Below, piece by piece: positions 23,530-35,225 of a DNA stretch of 64,000 nucleotides. Made by a program: the position numbers and the translations under genes. The stretch is from Eonycteris spelaea. Its lineage: Eukaryota > Chordata > Mammalia > Chiroptera > Pteropodidae. The stretch covers positions 18,871,001 to 18,935,000 of the forward strand of contig PUFA01000007.1 of NCBI GenBank assembly GCA_003508835.1, written 5' to 3'. Each line of letters starts with the position of its first letter. Position 1 is the first letter of the stretch. The notes under the pieces are model-generated. The model had not been told where the DNA came from and did no database searches. It was given only the letters and a program-made list of their open reading frames with translations.

Positions 23530-24150
23530 CTATTTAAGTGTAGGATTTCTAAATATACGTGGTGGAATGAAAAAATGTTCATTGCTTTCCTCTCTTCCAA
23601 ACTGTCTTAACTGAGAGTTAAAAGATAAAGATGTATGACAAAGAAATCACAAACTTGTACAAGATAGCAAGATGTTAGAAGAGTAAGTGGATCAAAGAAA
23701 GTCAATTAACCAGTGTCAGCAGAGAGGAATGCTAACGAGACACCAACTGACAGCAATTTTCTCTGTACACCTCCCCCCATGTACCAAAGGCTCAGGAGTT
23801 ACAGTTAGCAGCAGTGGCATGCTGGTAAATGTTTAGCAACTGGCTTTGCTAGAAACACAAATAAACAAAAGCACTGATTTGTAGTGTTTGCTGATTTTCA
23901 CGATGCAAATATATTATAGTCAATTTCAAGTTACTGATGTAATGCCACTGAATGCAGACTTGAGAAGGAATGTACACAATCTGTTAATACAGATGACACA
24001 ATCCCTGAATGATACCCATGATACCAAAATTTACAGCTCATGCATTTATTCTCCAGGAAGATCCACAGATATTTGCTCCACCAAGACGAAGGAGCAAATC
24101 AAGAAAAAAGGATCCTGAAAATAGTGGCTCTAATCCTGGTTGGAAGTGAT
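23530..24150. other. Low-copy DNA, nothing assigned
   Basis: No repeat or gene recognised. A 76-codon frame at 23888-24118 has no recognisable product. Confidence 0.5.
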
Positions 24151-24154
24151 GGGA

Positions 24155-24365
24155 AGGCCCAGTAGAAGAGCTATACATTAGATTTAAAGGCCAAGTCCAG
24201 TAGCTATGTGATCTGAGTAAGTTATTTAACCACTCTCAGTGGTTAAATAGTACAAGAGTACTATTCCACAAGGGTAACTGTGAGAAGTAAATGAGATAAT
24301 ATATGTAAATTATTCAGAACAGTATGTGGCACATAGTAAATACTCAGTAAATATTAACATTTGTG
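24155..24365 (+). repeat. MIR SINE with embedded hairpins
   Basis: MIR wording: 'gctatgtgatctgagtaag', 'ttatttaaccactctcag', 'gagaagtaaatgagataata', 'tatgtggcacatagtaaata'. The segment that should read into the MIR middle is replaced by two perfect adjacent hairpins (24224-24263). Confidence 0.85.
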
Positions 24366-24369
24366 ATTA

Positions 24370-25725
24370 CTATTTTGCTCTTTGAAATTATGTAACCAAG
24401 TTACCAAAATAAATATAAAGAGTAAGTTAAAAATAATACATGTGATACATTATAAGGCTCTGAATAAAATAGGCTATATGGAGCGAAGTTTATTTATGGA
24501 AGGGTCTTGTTTTAGGTAGTATAGTTTTGCTTGTTGCATGAAAGAACTGTGAACATGCAGGGGGTTTTGCTTCTTGGGAAGAATTGGGAAACTTTGTAAA
24601 TAAACTGAGGGATCTTTCCAGAGGAAAAGATTAAGACCTTAAATTATTCTCCACAAGATTCAAAGTCATTAAAACTTATCTAGGTGTATTGAGTTAGCCT
24701 AGAGCCAAGGACACAGAAGGGCCCTCTATCTCCTAATGTGAAATCAGTATAAAGAAACAAGATGGTACTATGGGCAGGCTAGACTAGTAGGCAGAAAATA
24801 ATGACAGTTCTGGCTTCATGAGAACTCAGACACAAGAACCTGTCTTGAGGAAGTCATCCTAGTTATAAGCTTTTACTCTCTAGGATAAGTGATATTAGTT
24901 GCTAGTAACAGCTTTGTCATTGAAAATGCAAGATAATTTTGGAGTGGGGCACACTTGGCTAAGTGGAACAAGATAAGGACTCCTTCTTGTGCCTTAAATT
25001 ACCAGTGAAGTATAGTGGTGTTGGAAGTAAATGAAAAAGGAGGCTCGGCATCAGAAACTTTGCTTTAGACATAACAAGTAATGACATCAAGTAGAAACGT
25101 GTCTTCTAAGACCCCTGCTGAGACCTCTGCTGCCCTGTACAGGCTTCTGTGGGTACCACAGGCATCTGGATTTGGCAACAGAAATAAAGATGTGTCACAT
25201 TATTCTCAAAGTACCAGCATAACACGAGTTATGAAGTTCTCTAGTCTCAAGATTTCATCAGAAATTGGGAAGCAAAACTAATTCTTTGCACATGAGTGGC
25301 TTCAAAAAGATCCTTTTGGTAGTAGAAAGACAGAATCCCCAGAAAGAAACTAGACTTCATGTTGAGTGTGTGAGTGGGTTTTATGATTGGGACACTACCT
25401 TGAGACACTATTCCAATTACAAAGTTTAAGATAGAACATCTTGATTCCATATACTTATCCCTGTTATGAGAAAAATAAGTCAGTTGGCCTTTGAATGTGT
25501 CCTATGCCCTCCCCTGCTTGATATAAATAGAGAAGCTAGAACTCTACATTCACTTTTCAAGTGGTTTTTTTTCACCTGGTTTGGTGTTATCTTTGGACCA
25601 GTGCATCCCAGCCTAGGTATTCCACTTCCTCTCTTACCAAAGATAGGAAATGAGTGGTTATTAGTTTCCATCTCATAAGCACATTGAAAGAACCAAGGAG
25701 GGCATCACATTGAGCAGCATAAATA
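24370..25725. other. Unassigned, probably partly old repeat
   Basis: 25190-25245 is similar to 22545-22600, pointing to a shared unrecognised element. No gene seen. Confidence 0.4.
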
Positions 25726-25729
25726 ATTA

Positions 25730-25960
25730 CAATTTTCTAAGCACTTAATTAGGAATTCAGTGTCATACTAAGAATTTCACATATACTATCCCACTTCATT
25801 CAATTTTTACAAAAACTCTTTCAAAGAGATATTATCTCCAGGTCACAGAAAAATTGAACTGAAGCTCAGAGAGGTTATGCAATTTTCCCAGAAACCTGAG
25901 CTAGAATTCAAGCTTACACCTCTCTGAAAGCAAAGACAATTATCTAACCCCTACCTACCT
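25730..25960 (-). repeat. MIR SINE
   Basis: 'tatcccacttcattcaattt', 'gaactgaagctcagagagg', 'ttatgcaattttcccag', 'ctagaattcaagcttac' give antisense MIR order. Confidence 0.8.
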
Positions 25961-25964
25961 AGAG

Positions 25965-27570
25965 TTCCCAGGAGAAGGAAACCACATAAATCCACCATTA
26001 CTATTTTTTATCTTTCAATATCTCAAAGCACTATCCTTGTTCAGGATCCTCTGATTTTCCTGGATTCCACCCACAAGTAAAGTTTAGCCATATGTATCAT
26101 CTTTGTAAAATATCAATTTTTGAGGTCATCAAAAATATTCTTTAACTCAATTTTTAGAAATATGTAAGATATTTAACCCCTGAAAGTTTGGAAATTAGAT
26201 CTAAGAAAAATATTTACACAAAGACTACTATCCTCACATCATTATTTTCACAGCCTTTTCTTCATATACATGTGGTTATATGGTTATATTCATCACGTAT
26301 ATTTAATAACTTTGCTAAGTAGTCTTATTTCCATTTTTTTAAAATAAGTATAGTTGACAGTCCCTTACTGGTCCTGCTTCCATGAGTGGCCATGACCAGG
26401 TAGAAAAAGGAAGGAGAACCAGGTCGTGTGGGGAGGGGTCATCTTTACAATATTCCATTTATATAGAGAACTAATAGGCAAGCACAGAGTCACTAGTACG
26501 CTTAGAGGTTGGCAGCACAGGACAGGGGAAGAGCAGTGGGGGGTTGGAATGTCGTTAAAAAAATACAGCCACCCCCCTCCAAAAATTGGAATGCCTGGGG
26601 GGCATATTTCCTTTTTTAAAAAGGAAAACAGCTCTGTTTATTATTATAATTCTGTAATGAACATCTTCATATGTATGTATTTAAATATATTTTCGATTCT
26701 GTACTTGGAATGCTAAAAATTTTTAACTCATTATGATGCAAAAGTGAACATCTAATCTACAATATATTCATTTTCACACCAATATATAAAAAGTCTTTTT
26801 TAATTAGTCAGCATTTATGTATTAATACCTATTATCATAAGGTCCTCGTTCTGCTTTCATAGTGTTAGTTAGGTACTATGCTAAGAGCTATAGCAATATG
26901 GTTATATGAATAGACCTATTTCGCCAGTATTCTACAAGCTAATATCCTCAGGGCTTTCATAATCATGAATAACCATGAAAATCATAAAAGAAAGTTTTAT
27001 AAAATGAAAAACATGACTTTCAGCCCTGCCATCTAATCTCCTATACCTACCCAGAGCTTAATGAGCCTTTAGGCACAGGGGCTGGTCTTTATATTCATGT
27101 CTATAGCAAAACGCCCTGAGGAACTCTGAAGTGTGTGCTATGAATAGACCAGTTTCCAGGTCCTATCTTCACACCTCGGTTTTCAGATATTTCATGAGGG
27201 ACCCTGGGCATGTGATGATAAGCAGTGCCATGCGTAACAAAGGAGCCCATTACTACTTTAGAGTAGGGGAGACAGGTTAATTCTTTGTCCAATCTCTACA
27301 TAGTGTCCTCTTTCTCATTCCAATTACCCAGGAAGTGATGGCATTTTCTCATCCACAGCCTTTCAACACATGCTGACATGTATTTAGGACATTGCTTGGT
27401 CTCTGAGTCGTAACCATACTATGCTCAAAAATTCTCACAGAAAATAAAAGTAATAAAGACACACAGGAGACTGAGACTTAAAACATTCTAGACTTAGACA
27501 AGACCCATTTAAAAACTAGAGGAAAAACTAAGGTAGAAAGAGAAAGATTCTTTTTCAATCAAAATATTTA
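25965..27570. other. Low-copy DNA, nothing assigned
   Basis: Contains a 19-bp near-palindrome 'ttccttttttaaaaaggaa' near 26609 and C/G-runs at 26571-26603. 26640-26760 faintly recalls an old LINE. No gene recognised. Confidence 0.4.
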
Positions 27571-27639
27571 TTTAAATCCAGAAATAAAATAATAGCTGAA
27601 ATAGAAATGGTCATAAAACATAGAATCTCAGTATTAACC

Positions 27640-27720
27640 AATATCTTGATTGTACTAATGAGGAAGCGAATTCCCTAGAAAATGTAGTAACTTGCCTAAA
27701 CCAGTTTGTGACATAATCTC
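27640..27720 (-). repeat. Possible MIR fragment
   Basis: 'ctaatgaggaagcgaattc' and 'gtagtaacttgcctaaacc' resemble antisense MIR. Confidence 0.4.
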
Positions 27721-27804
27721 TAAGGAATATAAGCCCTAAATATTGTTTGTCTTTTTCATCACTAGCAATTCCAATTTCCTCATTTTTGAATAGCTTTTTA
27801 CTCA

Positions 27805-28130
27805 TTGAACAAATGATTTTTGAGTGTCTTCCATAAAATTACCCCACTCGGCACTAGGGATTCAGCCAAGGTTGAAATATAGCGATGCTGGGAATATAAA
27901 ATCAAAAGTCACAGTCTGGCAAGGAGATAGGCTTGTAGACAGATAATTAAAATGCAATGTGACGAGCAGAATCAAAACAAATAGAACCATAAAGAAGTGT
28001 GCTTTAAGTCTGTCTGTGGGACTTGGGGAACTTTCCAAAAGAATGGACTTTGAGCTTACTTGAAGGAAGATCTTAAGTTTACAAGGGATGAAATGGGGGA
28101 GGGTATAGGAGGCAGACAGACTATCACTTA
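27805..28130 (-). repeat. L2 fragment, antisense
   Basis: 'gagtgtcttccataaaatta', 'ggcactagggattcagcc', 'cagtctggcaaggagatag' follow the reverse complement of the L2 3' end. Confidence 0.6.
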
Positions 28131-28179
28131 AATGGGATAGGGTATTTGAGACGCTATATACAGTTTGTCCCATTTTTTG

Positions 28180-28945
28180 ACCTCTAATGACACACTACCT
28201 TACTGACGATTTCCTTATTTTTAGTTTCCATGGCACCTTGTTAGTGTCCTCTTTCCTGCGTAACTGTTGGTGTTCCTAAGGGCTCTGTCCTCAGCCCCCT
28301 GCTAGTACTCTACACACTCTGCCTTGGCTTCCACTGCCTTCTACATATGGCCCTGATCTCTCTCCTGAGCTCCAAATTGATAAATGCAATTGTATAATGG
28401 AAATTTCACTTAAATGTAACATAAACAGTAAACATCTGAAAATATTTTCAACACTTTAAAAATACTGCTCTGAACCCTGTGTTACTTTGGTAAATGGCAC
28501 TATCACCGAGATAATTATTCAAGAAAGAAACTTCACTATCACTCGCAACTGTTTTTTCCTTTACTCTTCACATTTAATTTGTCACCAAATCAACCAAAAT
28601 TCTCCCTGACATCTATTCCCCTGGCCTGACCCAATCCAGTAATATAGCTCAATGTGTAACTATAGTAGACGATTTGACTGGCCTTCATGCCTACTGTTAT
28701 ACCCCCATCCAAAAGTACATCTACATGCCACCTTAATATTTGAGAAGCAAAACTAATCATGTCACCCACACTCAAACACTTAATACTCTTTGATAGGTTT
28801 CCAACTACCTAAGTTCCAATTCCAGTTTCTGTGATCCAGCTTCTAACTGTGTCTCCCACTTTTTTTCTTAACAATTACCTCGCTACTGCCTGTGATCCAA
28901 GGTTATTTTAATCTGCTTATTCTACTTCATCATGAAAGATAACAC
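28180..28945 (+). repeat. L2 fragment, sense
   Basis: Collinear with L2 ORF2: 'aagggctctgtcctcagccc', 'ctctcctgagctccaaattg', 'actaatcatgtcacccac', 'tttgataggtttccaac'. No usable frame remains. Sits just after an antisense L2, giving an inverted pair. Confidence 0.75.
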
Positions 28946-28954
28946 ATACTTCTC

Positions 28955-29085
28955 CCACACATAATGCAATATATATATGTTTTACTGTTAAATTGTGCAC
29001 CTAAAACTTACTGGATTTCATTAACCAATGTTACAAAAAAAAAAAAATTAATTGAAAAATAAAAATTAAAAAAAAAAAGAACAGA
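28955..29085 (+). mobile_element. Severely 5'-truncated L1 tail
   Basis: 'aaattgtgcacctaaaact', 'ttcattaaccaatgttac', then A-rich tail. Only the last L1 bases were inserted. Same terminus type as the L1 tail at 2.5 kb. Confidence 0.75.
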
Positions 29086-29213
29086 AATGAAAACAAGAGA
29101 GACAAAAGCAGAGACCTCCATGTCTGCCTCTTGAGTACAGATATGTGCCATTGTGTTATTAACATTACCCCATGGATGCTGACCTCTACTCATCGTACCA
29201 ACTAGCTTTAATT

Positions 29214-29215
<2 letters not shown>

Positions 29216-29248
<33 letters not shown>
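29216..29248. repeat. (CA)n microsatellite
   Basis: Uninterrupted CA repeat. Confidence 0.95.
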
Positions 29249-29250
<2 letters not shown>

Positions 29251-29484
29251 CCTCTTGTAGGGAGGAGCAACTGAGACAGAATCTTAGAGGATCCCTTCTA
29301 ATACTGTTTTCTATTAAGAGATGAAGCAGAAGCACCTCTTTAGAAACACGAGAAATGAGGAAGAAGTGTTTTCTGTATCGATCATTTTACCACAGAAAAC
29401 TAGAAATGAGATGAGACAGTTGATGACCAAAGCAAATCATGTATTTGTCTACTGTACAGTGCAACTGCTGCATAATGTATTATG

Positions 29485-29580
29485 AGTCTGGTGGCTATCC
29501 AAACCAGGACCACAATCTCAGCTCTTCATCTTGCCAGCTGTGAGACCTGGAGCAAGTCTGTCACCACATCATACCGAAGA
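29485..29580 (+). repeat. MIR SINE fragment
   Basis: 'accacaatctcagctcttc', 'ccagctgtgagacctggagc', 'aagtctgtcacc' match the MIR core. Confidence 0.65.
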
Positions 29581-30404
29581 AGCTCAATGGATTTTAACAA
29601 TATTTAGAGTTTGTTTAGAATAGTCTGATAGACAACAGGCATCCATAATATCACATGGGTATGTTCAAATGGGGTAGTAATTTATATTCCACAGTAATTG
29701 ACCAAAAGCAGAACAGCAAGCTACAGAAAGATAAGTTTTCAGGTGAAGTCCGGCCTCAGCTTCAGCCTGTTCATGCAGCGATAGCTGAAGCATGAATGTT
29801 CCCCAGAGTTGACTCACTTTGAGGAAAGGGGACCAAGGTATTGTATCACTGAATCAATAAGTCTGTGGGCACAGGGCATCCCCTGGGGGAGAGTACAATG
29901 AGGACCAGGAACAGAGTGAGGCAATCAAGGCACTCACTCTTGGCAGCCGATTCCACGCTTATACCACCTTGAATATGAGTGCCTCCTTAAATTTTGTTCT
30001 CTAAATATCTTGCTTATGTCATCATACCTTTGGTACCATTCCCTAGGTATTTACAGACATGGTGATTTCTGTCAGCTAAGGGAAGTTTTTAAAAGGATGC
30101 CTCTAGATCTTGTACTGCTCAGGGCCACTTTTATTTTACATTAAGTTTATTCCATCCAGACACAGGGTCTAGGGTTCTGGTTGGTCACAATATCTGGGGA
30201 AATTTACAAGCCAAGGGGCAGCAGGATGAACTGTAGTCACAGCTACTGAATTTGGTCCTGGGCAGGTAATGAATACTCAATCGTCTTCTACCACATAGAG
30301 ACACCCCTCACCTCTGCTGGTGGCTTGCCTGAATGAAAGACCCAGATCTGTATCGCTGAGAGATCCAAGCATTTGTTTATCATGCCCTTATCAGACCATG
30401 GTTG

Positions 30405-30644
30405 CTATATTTGCCACTTATAGTTAAAATCTGGCATGGCGGTGCCAAGAATACGTCCAGTATATTCTTCTCTGCTCCCATGACATAGCAGCAGCCTTTG
30501 CTCCTCGTGATGATCAGGCTCAATTACTTCTTCCAGTTTGGCACCTCTGCTCTGTACCTGATCATCTACTGGCATGAGAAACTCAAAGTGACCAGACAAC
30601 AGCTGTAACTTTAAGTTTAGTGACAAGGAGAAGTTATACAGCAT
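30405..30644 (-). pseudogene. ERVL dUTPase-domain remnant
   Basis: A 79-codon open piece on the minus strand with EVIEPDHHEEQRLLL near residues 39-53 and a following SREEYTG. This matches the dUTPase-type domain that ERVL elements carry downstream of integrase. The domain is partial: its C-terminal end is lost after a frame break, so no catalytic activity is expected. Confidence 0.6.
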
Positions 30645-31530
30645 CCCATGTGGGAAGTGCTCTCAGACACTGGTATTGACTGAGCACTGGAGCCAGAAAA
30701 GGCAAAGCATCCCTAGGCTGAGTCAGTGCAGATCTGGGTGAATTGCTACCTTTTTCAAAACGGTAAAGGATCTCATGCAATCAGCTTTACACCAAATGAA
30801 TGGCTGGTCTTCTCCAGGGAAGGTACAGTCATACTGAAGGCTCAGTGTTGGTCCCCGTTACTGTCACTAGAAAGCTGACATTCAGCAATAGCAGTAACGA
30901 GATCTGTCACCTTTCATTTCTGGAAATGAAATGCCTGGGCACCCAGATATAGCCTCCATTCCTATCGCTGTGTGTGTTTTTTTTCCTTCATTAGTCCATT
31001 GTGTAATTAAGGAGTGACTGAGGATAGAGACCGGCTACCATCTACTAACCAAGTCATCCTCTACACTAGGGTGTTTTTTTTAAATCTTCTGCAATAGATA
31101 CTCTATGATGAGCATTAACATTTGGCACAAAGATCCCCATATTTTGCTCCCTCAGGTCCATACACATGATGCCCTCCTAGATCTCCTTGTCACCTTCCAA
31201 TCTTGCTCCCTTCAAGCTCCTAACAAACCAGTAAAGCAATTCATCACTACATATGAGTTTGTAATTCAGGCGACTTCTTTGTCCATACAAAGTAGATGAC
31301 CAAGCAAACCAGCTAAAGCTCTTCCACACTTCCCATTGGGAGCACTTCCACTTAACACTGTTTTAGAGGGCTGTTAATGAGAAGGGCTGTCCTGAAACCA
31401 CACTTTATTTTTTGGCTTGCACCAAAATACCAGAGAGACTTCTTTATGAGCCAAACACAGTTTATTTGTATATTTGTCTCCTTTTCTATCAAATGATCAT
31501 AAGGAACTCCCCATGGGGCTGCAAGTGTGA

Positions 31531-31563
31531 ACTAAGAGATGGTCATCAGTGCCATCTCTTAGT
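31531..31563. repeat. Perfect 12-bp hairpin
   Basis: Inverted repeat actaagagatgg / ccatctcttagt with a 9-base loop, inside the ERVL remnant. Confidence 0.8.
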
Positions 31564-31841
31564 GAGTGACAGGGCCACCTGTTCATGCAGCTGAACTGTG
31601 ACTTCTTAACCTAATTGCAGAAGTTCTATAACTTCTTGCAATGGATTGCACCTGGGTCCACTAAATCTTAAAAGTTGGTGGGTCTGACAGCATGTAGTTC
31701 ATGAACACTGCTGCGGGCAGAATCACTTGATGCCCCATGATCATATAACTGGTTTGTACCAGGATCCAGCATCATTCCAGCAGCTACTTCTTGAATAGTG
31801 TATAGTTATTTTTTGCAGATGGCATGGCCTTGCTCCAGAAC

Positions 31842-32033
31842 CTAAGGGGTGTGTACAGTAACTCCTATTGGGGCCTGCCAGAGACACCACATGGCAACTT
31901 TGCTCAGTACAAATATCTCTAATAACATGGGATCAGCTGAGCCATATGGCTCAAGTGACAAAGCAGCAGCCTGAACTAGCTGCAGAGGATGCTCTTGCTC
32001 TGAGCCTCGCACAATGGAAGTAGCCTTCAGCAT
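31842..32033 (-). pseudogene. ERVL RT-connection/RNase H-like remnant
   Basis: A 63-codon minus-strand piece. Residues 27-40 (LEPYGSADPMLLEI) and the following Trp-rich WCLWQAPIG resemble the start of the RNase H region of ERVL pol. The flanks are frame-broken. Confidence 0.6.
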
Positions 32034-32511
32034 CGCTCAATAAATGGATGAAAGCAGTTTTGACAATTGCAGGACATGCTACTTCTAAAACCCAAAGAAT
32101 CCTGGTTATTAGCTCAGATGGTCCTCCAGATTCAGGAAATTATATCTCTTTAAAAGATGCCAAGGAGGGCCTCTGAATTTCACACTTTGCTACATATTGG
32201 TGATTAACAGACACAAAGCTGGAATTTCTCTCGTCAGTGCATAGGTGGTGCTTTGCACCACCACCCAGTTCCACAAGCCCTCTAATTACTATTTCAACAA
32301 AATTCAAGTTAGACTGCATAAGCCAATGTCTCCCCTTCCACTTATATTCCATCCCAGTTCTTCGCAGGAAAGTTCTCTGCTACAGCATCATGCCAGGAAT
32401 CACTGACACTTCCCTAAATTCAGTGATGGTATCCTCACTGTCATTTGGCCAGTGAATGATTTAACTCCAGAATCCCATGCTTTAAAGTAAACTTTCTAGA
32501 ATGATTCCTAG

Positions 32512-32990
32512 TTTTAAGTCAGATTCCCTAGCAGCAGAGTCTGAGATGGGGTTTTTATGGAAGTGATTTATTAAAAGAATGTTCTCAAAAGAAATCTGTT
32601 AGAAAGATAGGAAATCAGGATAGAGCAGGGAAATAAGCTAAGCAAAGATGTAATTATGCTGAAATCCAGCATTACATTGATTTCCTGGAGAGCTCTAGAA
32701 CACATATAGAACTACAAAGTTGTCCCATTTTGAGGAAAAATAGTCAGATTTTTGAACCTCTATATTTGTCAGACATTGTCTGTGGACCACCCAAGGAAGG
32801 TGGGCATAATCTTCCAGACATTTCTATATAGTGAGGCTCATGTCAACTAAGGAGAGTTCTTAGAAAGTGGATGTGTGAGCCTATCCCACCAACATTTTCA
32901 GCAACTGGAAGGCGGGGCACCAGCCTGGCATAGGATGTCTCAATGGGCCAGTAAAAGAGTCTGCTGAATAAATGATGATTTTCTAAGCAC
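32512..32990 (-). mobile_element. Probable ERV LTR, antisense
   Basis: In reverse complement it ends with 'ttttaataaatcacttcc' (AATAAA signal), then a 'ccatctcagactctgctgct' style U5 ending typical of ERVL-group LTRs. Its 3' end abuts the antisense ERVL pol remnant. It could be that provirus's 5' LTR with gag deleted, or an independent solo LTR. The upstream limit is uncertain. Confidence 0.5.
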
Positions 32991-32994
32991 TCAT

Positions 32995-34425
32995 CATTGT
33001 GCTATACTCACAAGTCAAGTAATCAACTAACCTGCTGGCCACCCGTCTTAGACTGACACGTGTCACCTTCACCGCACTTCTCAAATACCACTCATTGAAT
33101 GTGTTTTGGGTACAGCCTGGTATCAAACATCTTTAGCACCTGCCACAATCAGGGAGCATGTCTCTTCATCCAGCATGGTGCACAAGTATGAGTCATGGCA
33201 GGTAATCACAAAGCGGCTTTATTTTATTGCCCTCTCCCTTTTAAAGGTGTTCAGTGGGGTGATCTTTTCAATTGTTTCTAAGTGTAAACTCGGTAGACAC
33301 TAGGACTTTTCTTACCCTTCTTAGGCAGACTAGAAATTAAAATATCCAATGCAACAGTCAAAATTACAAACTTTCAGTAAAGTTCAAGACTCCCCTTCCT
33401 CAGTTTGGCTCCCTAGACTTGGGGAAATGGAAGTATAGTTGGCTTCTCTTCCTGGGTTGGTGCCGAGGAGGGAGGAGAGGTAAGAAAATAAGGCAGCAAT
33501 GTTCTTACACAGCTGAAAATCTTGTAAGTTTTGTTTTACTCTCTGGGATAAGTATATATAAGACCTGATTCTTACTGGGAGGCACTTTCAAGAGTTTTTA
33601 AAAATATGCTGTTCACCACTGAAATTTTCTTATCTGCAATTTTCTTGATCTTGACAAACAAACTCATTTCAGGTGGTCACTCATTCCTTTGTCAGTGCCC
33701 AGTAGTTACGTCAGTTTCTGTTGGATGAAGAATGTTCAGCTCTCTGTGCACGTCTCACATGAATTGAATCCCAGCTCTCTGTCCTGCATCTGGCCCAGGG
33801 ACAATATTCACTCGTTATTTCTCTCAAACCCTGAGAATGTAAGATGTTCCTGATGCTATAGTAACAGTCCTTTGCCCCATCCCAAAGCAGGGGGCTAATC
33901 AAGTCTTGCCCTTTAGGTTTCTCGAGCAGTTTTTAGAAACAGACTGTTGTGTCCTCCAAACCAAAGAGGATGCCGGTTAAGACCTGACCACTGAAGCCTC
34001 ATTAAGTTTGATTTACAAGGCAGGAACTTTCCCCTTTTCATCTCCGGCAAATAACAGGATTCACAGTGCTCCAAGAGCTTTCTCCGAATTTCTCTTTACA
34101 AAGCTCCTCTCCGTTTTCACGTCTTCTGACTCGTTTGATAAACACTTCACTTTGAATATGATGGTCTCTGTATCTCAGCACTTCTGTCATTCTTTCATTT
34201 TAACATATTGTCACATCCAGTTTTTAGGTCTCACCTCTGCAGCTCTCTCTCAAAACTAAGTTTCAAAATCATGCCCTTTCTCTAGTTCTCAATAGGACTT
34301 TCCACCCAATCATTTCATCTCTCTTAAGCCCAGTCCTAAATTACTGACTAAATAGTTGGCTATGTTCAGAAGATATTGAATTTGCTCACATTTAGTGCCC
34401 AAGTTACATAAGATCAATTCCAGGC
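32995..34425. other. Low-copy DNA, nothing assigned
   Basis: 33650-34260 keeps several CpGs and a balanced composition but shows no gene signature or repeat that I recognise. Confidence 0.45.
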
Positions 34426-34429
34426 TGTC

Positions 34430-34585
34430 AATTATTGTTTGCACAATCTTAAGTAAGTACTTTGCCTTACTAACCTCCATCTCAAAAATACTTGACATGG
34501 AAAATTATAGAAATGATTAAAAGATATAATAGTTATAAAACGTCAGGTACTTAGTAGAGGCTCAACATATATTAGGGTCTCTTAC
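34430..34585 (+). repeat. MIR SINE
   Basis: 'caatcttaagtaagtacttt', 'ctaacctccatctcaaaaat', 'gtacttagtagaggctcaac' in MIR order. Confidence 0.6.
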
Positions 34586-34734
34586 CTTTACCCACAATTT
34601 TTTACACATTGGTAATTGGAAGTTCTGTCATTTATAATCTGGTCACATCTAATTATCTTTTTCCTTGCCATCTCCCATACAGCAATTGGAAATCAATAGC
34701 CTATTTTCAGGAGTGACATCACCTAGATGGGAAA

Positions 34735-35225
34735 GTAAAAAACCCAGCTTCCATCCCTCCACATTTGACAACTATGCATGAACAAGACCAGCTCTAAGAG
34801 AGCTCGGGAGTCCATTTAAGAAGTCACAACAACACAGTGGAACAATAATCATAATAAAAACCCTGAGAACAACTGTACAGTAAGGGAAGGAAAAACTGCT
34901 TCATTTTATCTGCATCATCCCACCCCTCAGGCTGGCATTGCTCAGTGCCAAGAGAGAGCGTCCCGGCTAGAAACAGTTCCCCTCACCAGGAAAGAAAGAG
35001 AAGGGTGAGCTTCCCCAGCCTTTTGAGGACAGCAGAAAGGACCCACTTTGGTTTTGCCTTGCTCAGAGACTGGCAAAACTGAGATATATGAAGATGGCTA
35101 GGAACAAGGAAGCGGGGCAGGACAACCTGTATCAGCCACACAGTGCGGGGAATCCAAGCTCCTAATAACTTACCAAGAAAAGAAGAGAGAAGACTAGAAT
35201 AAAATAAGAAATAAAAGAGGAGACA
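34735..35225 (+). mobile_element. Probable L1 5' region
   Basis: 'gacatcacctagatgggaaa', 'gtgagcttccccagcc' and similar wording resemble the 5' UTR of medium-age L1s. Directly upstream of sense ORF2, implying a large internal deletion. Confidence 0.4.

Larger units (their letters stand above)
30100..32505 (-). pseudogene. ERVL internal (pol) remnant, antisense
   Basis: A decayed class III endogenous retrovirus interior on the minus strand. Two frame fragments carry recognisable pol similarity in the right order: an RT-connection/RNase H-like segment at 31842-32033 and a dUTPase-like segment at 30405-30644. They are about 1.2 kb apart, enough room for an integrase region. Between and around them the frames are broken by stops and shifts. 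No gag- or protease-like segment was recognised upstream (higher coordinates), where an antisense LTR follows directly. Outer limits are approximate; the identification rests on short peptide resemblance, not a search. It cannot make functional protein. Confidence 0.65.

Noticed and set aside
33650..34260. Possible promoter/CpG island
   Set aside because: A few CpGs only; density far below an island and no TATA/initiator arrangement.
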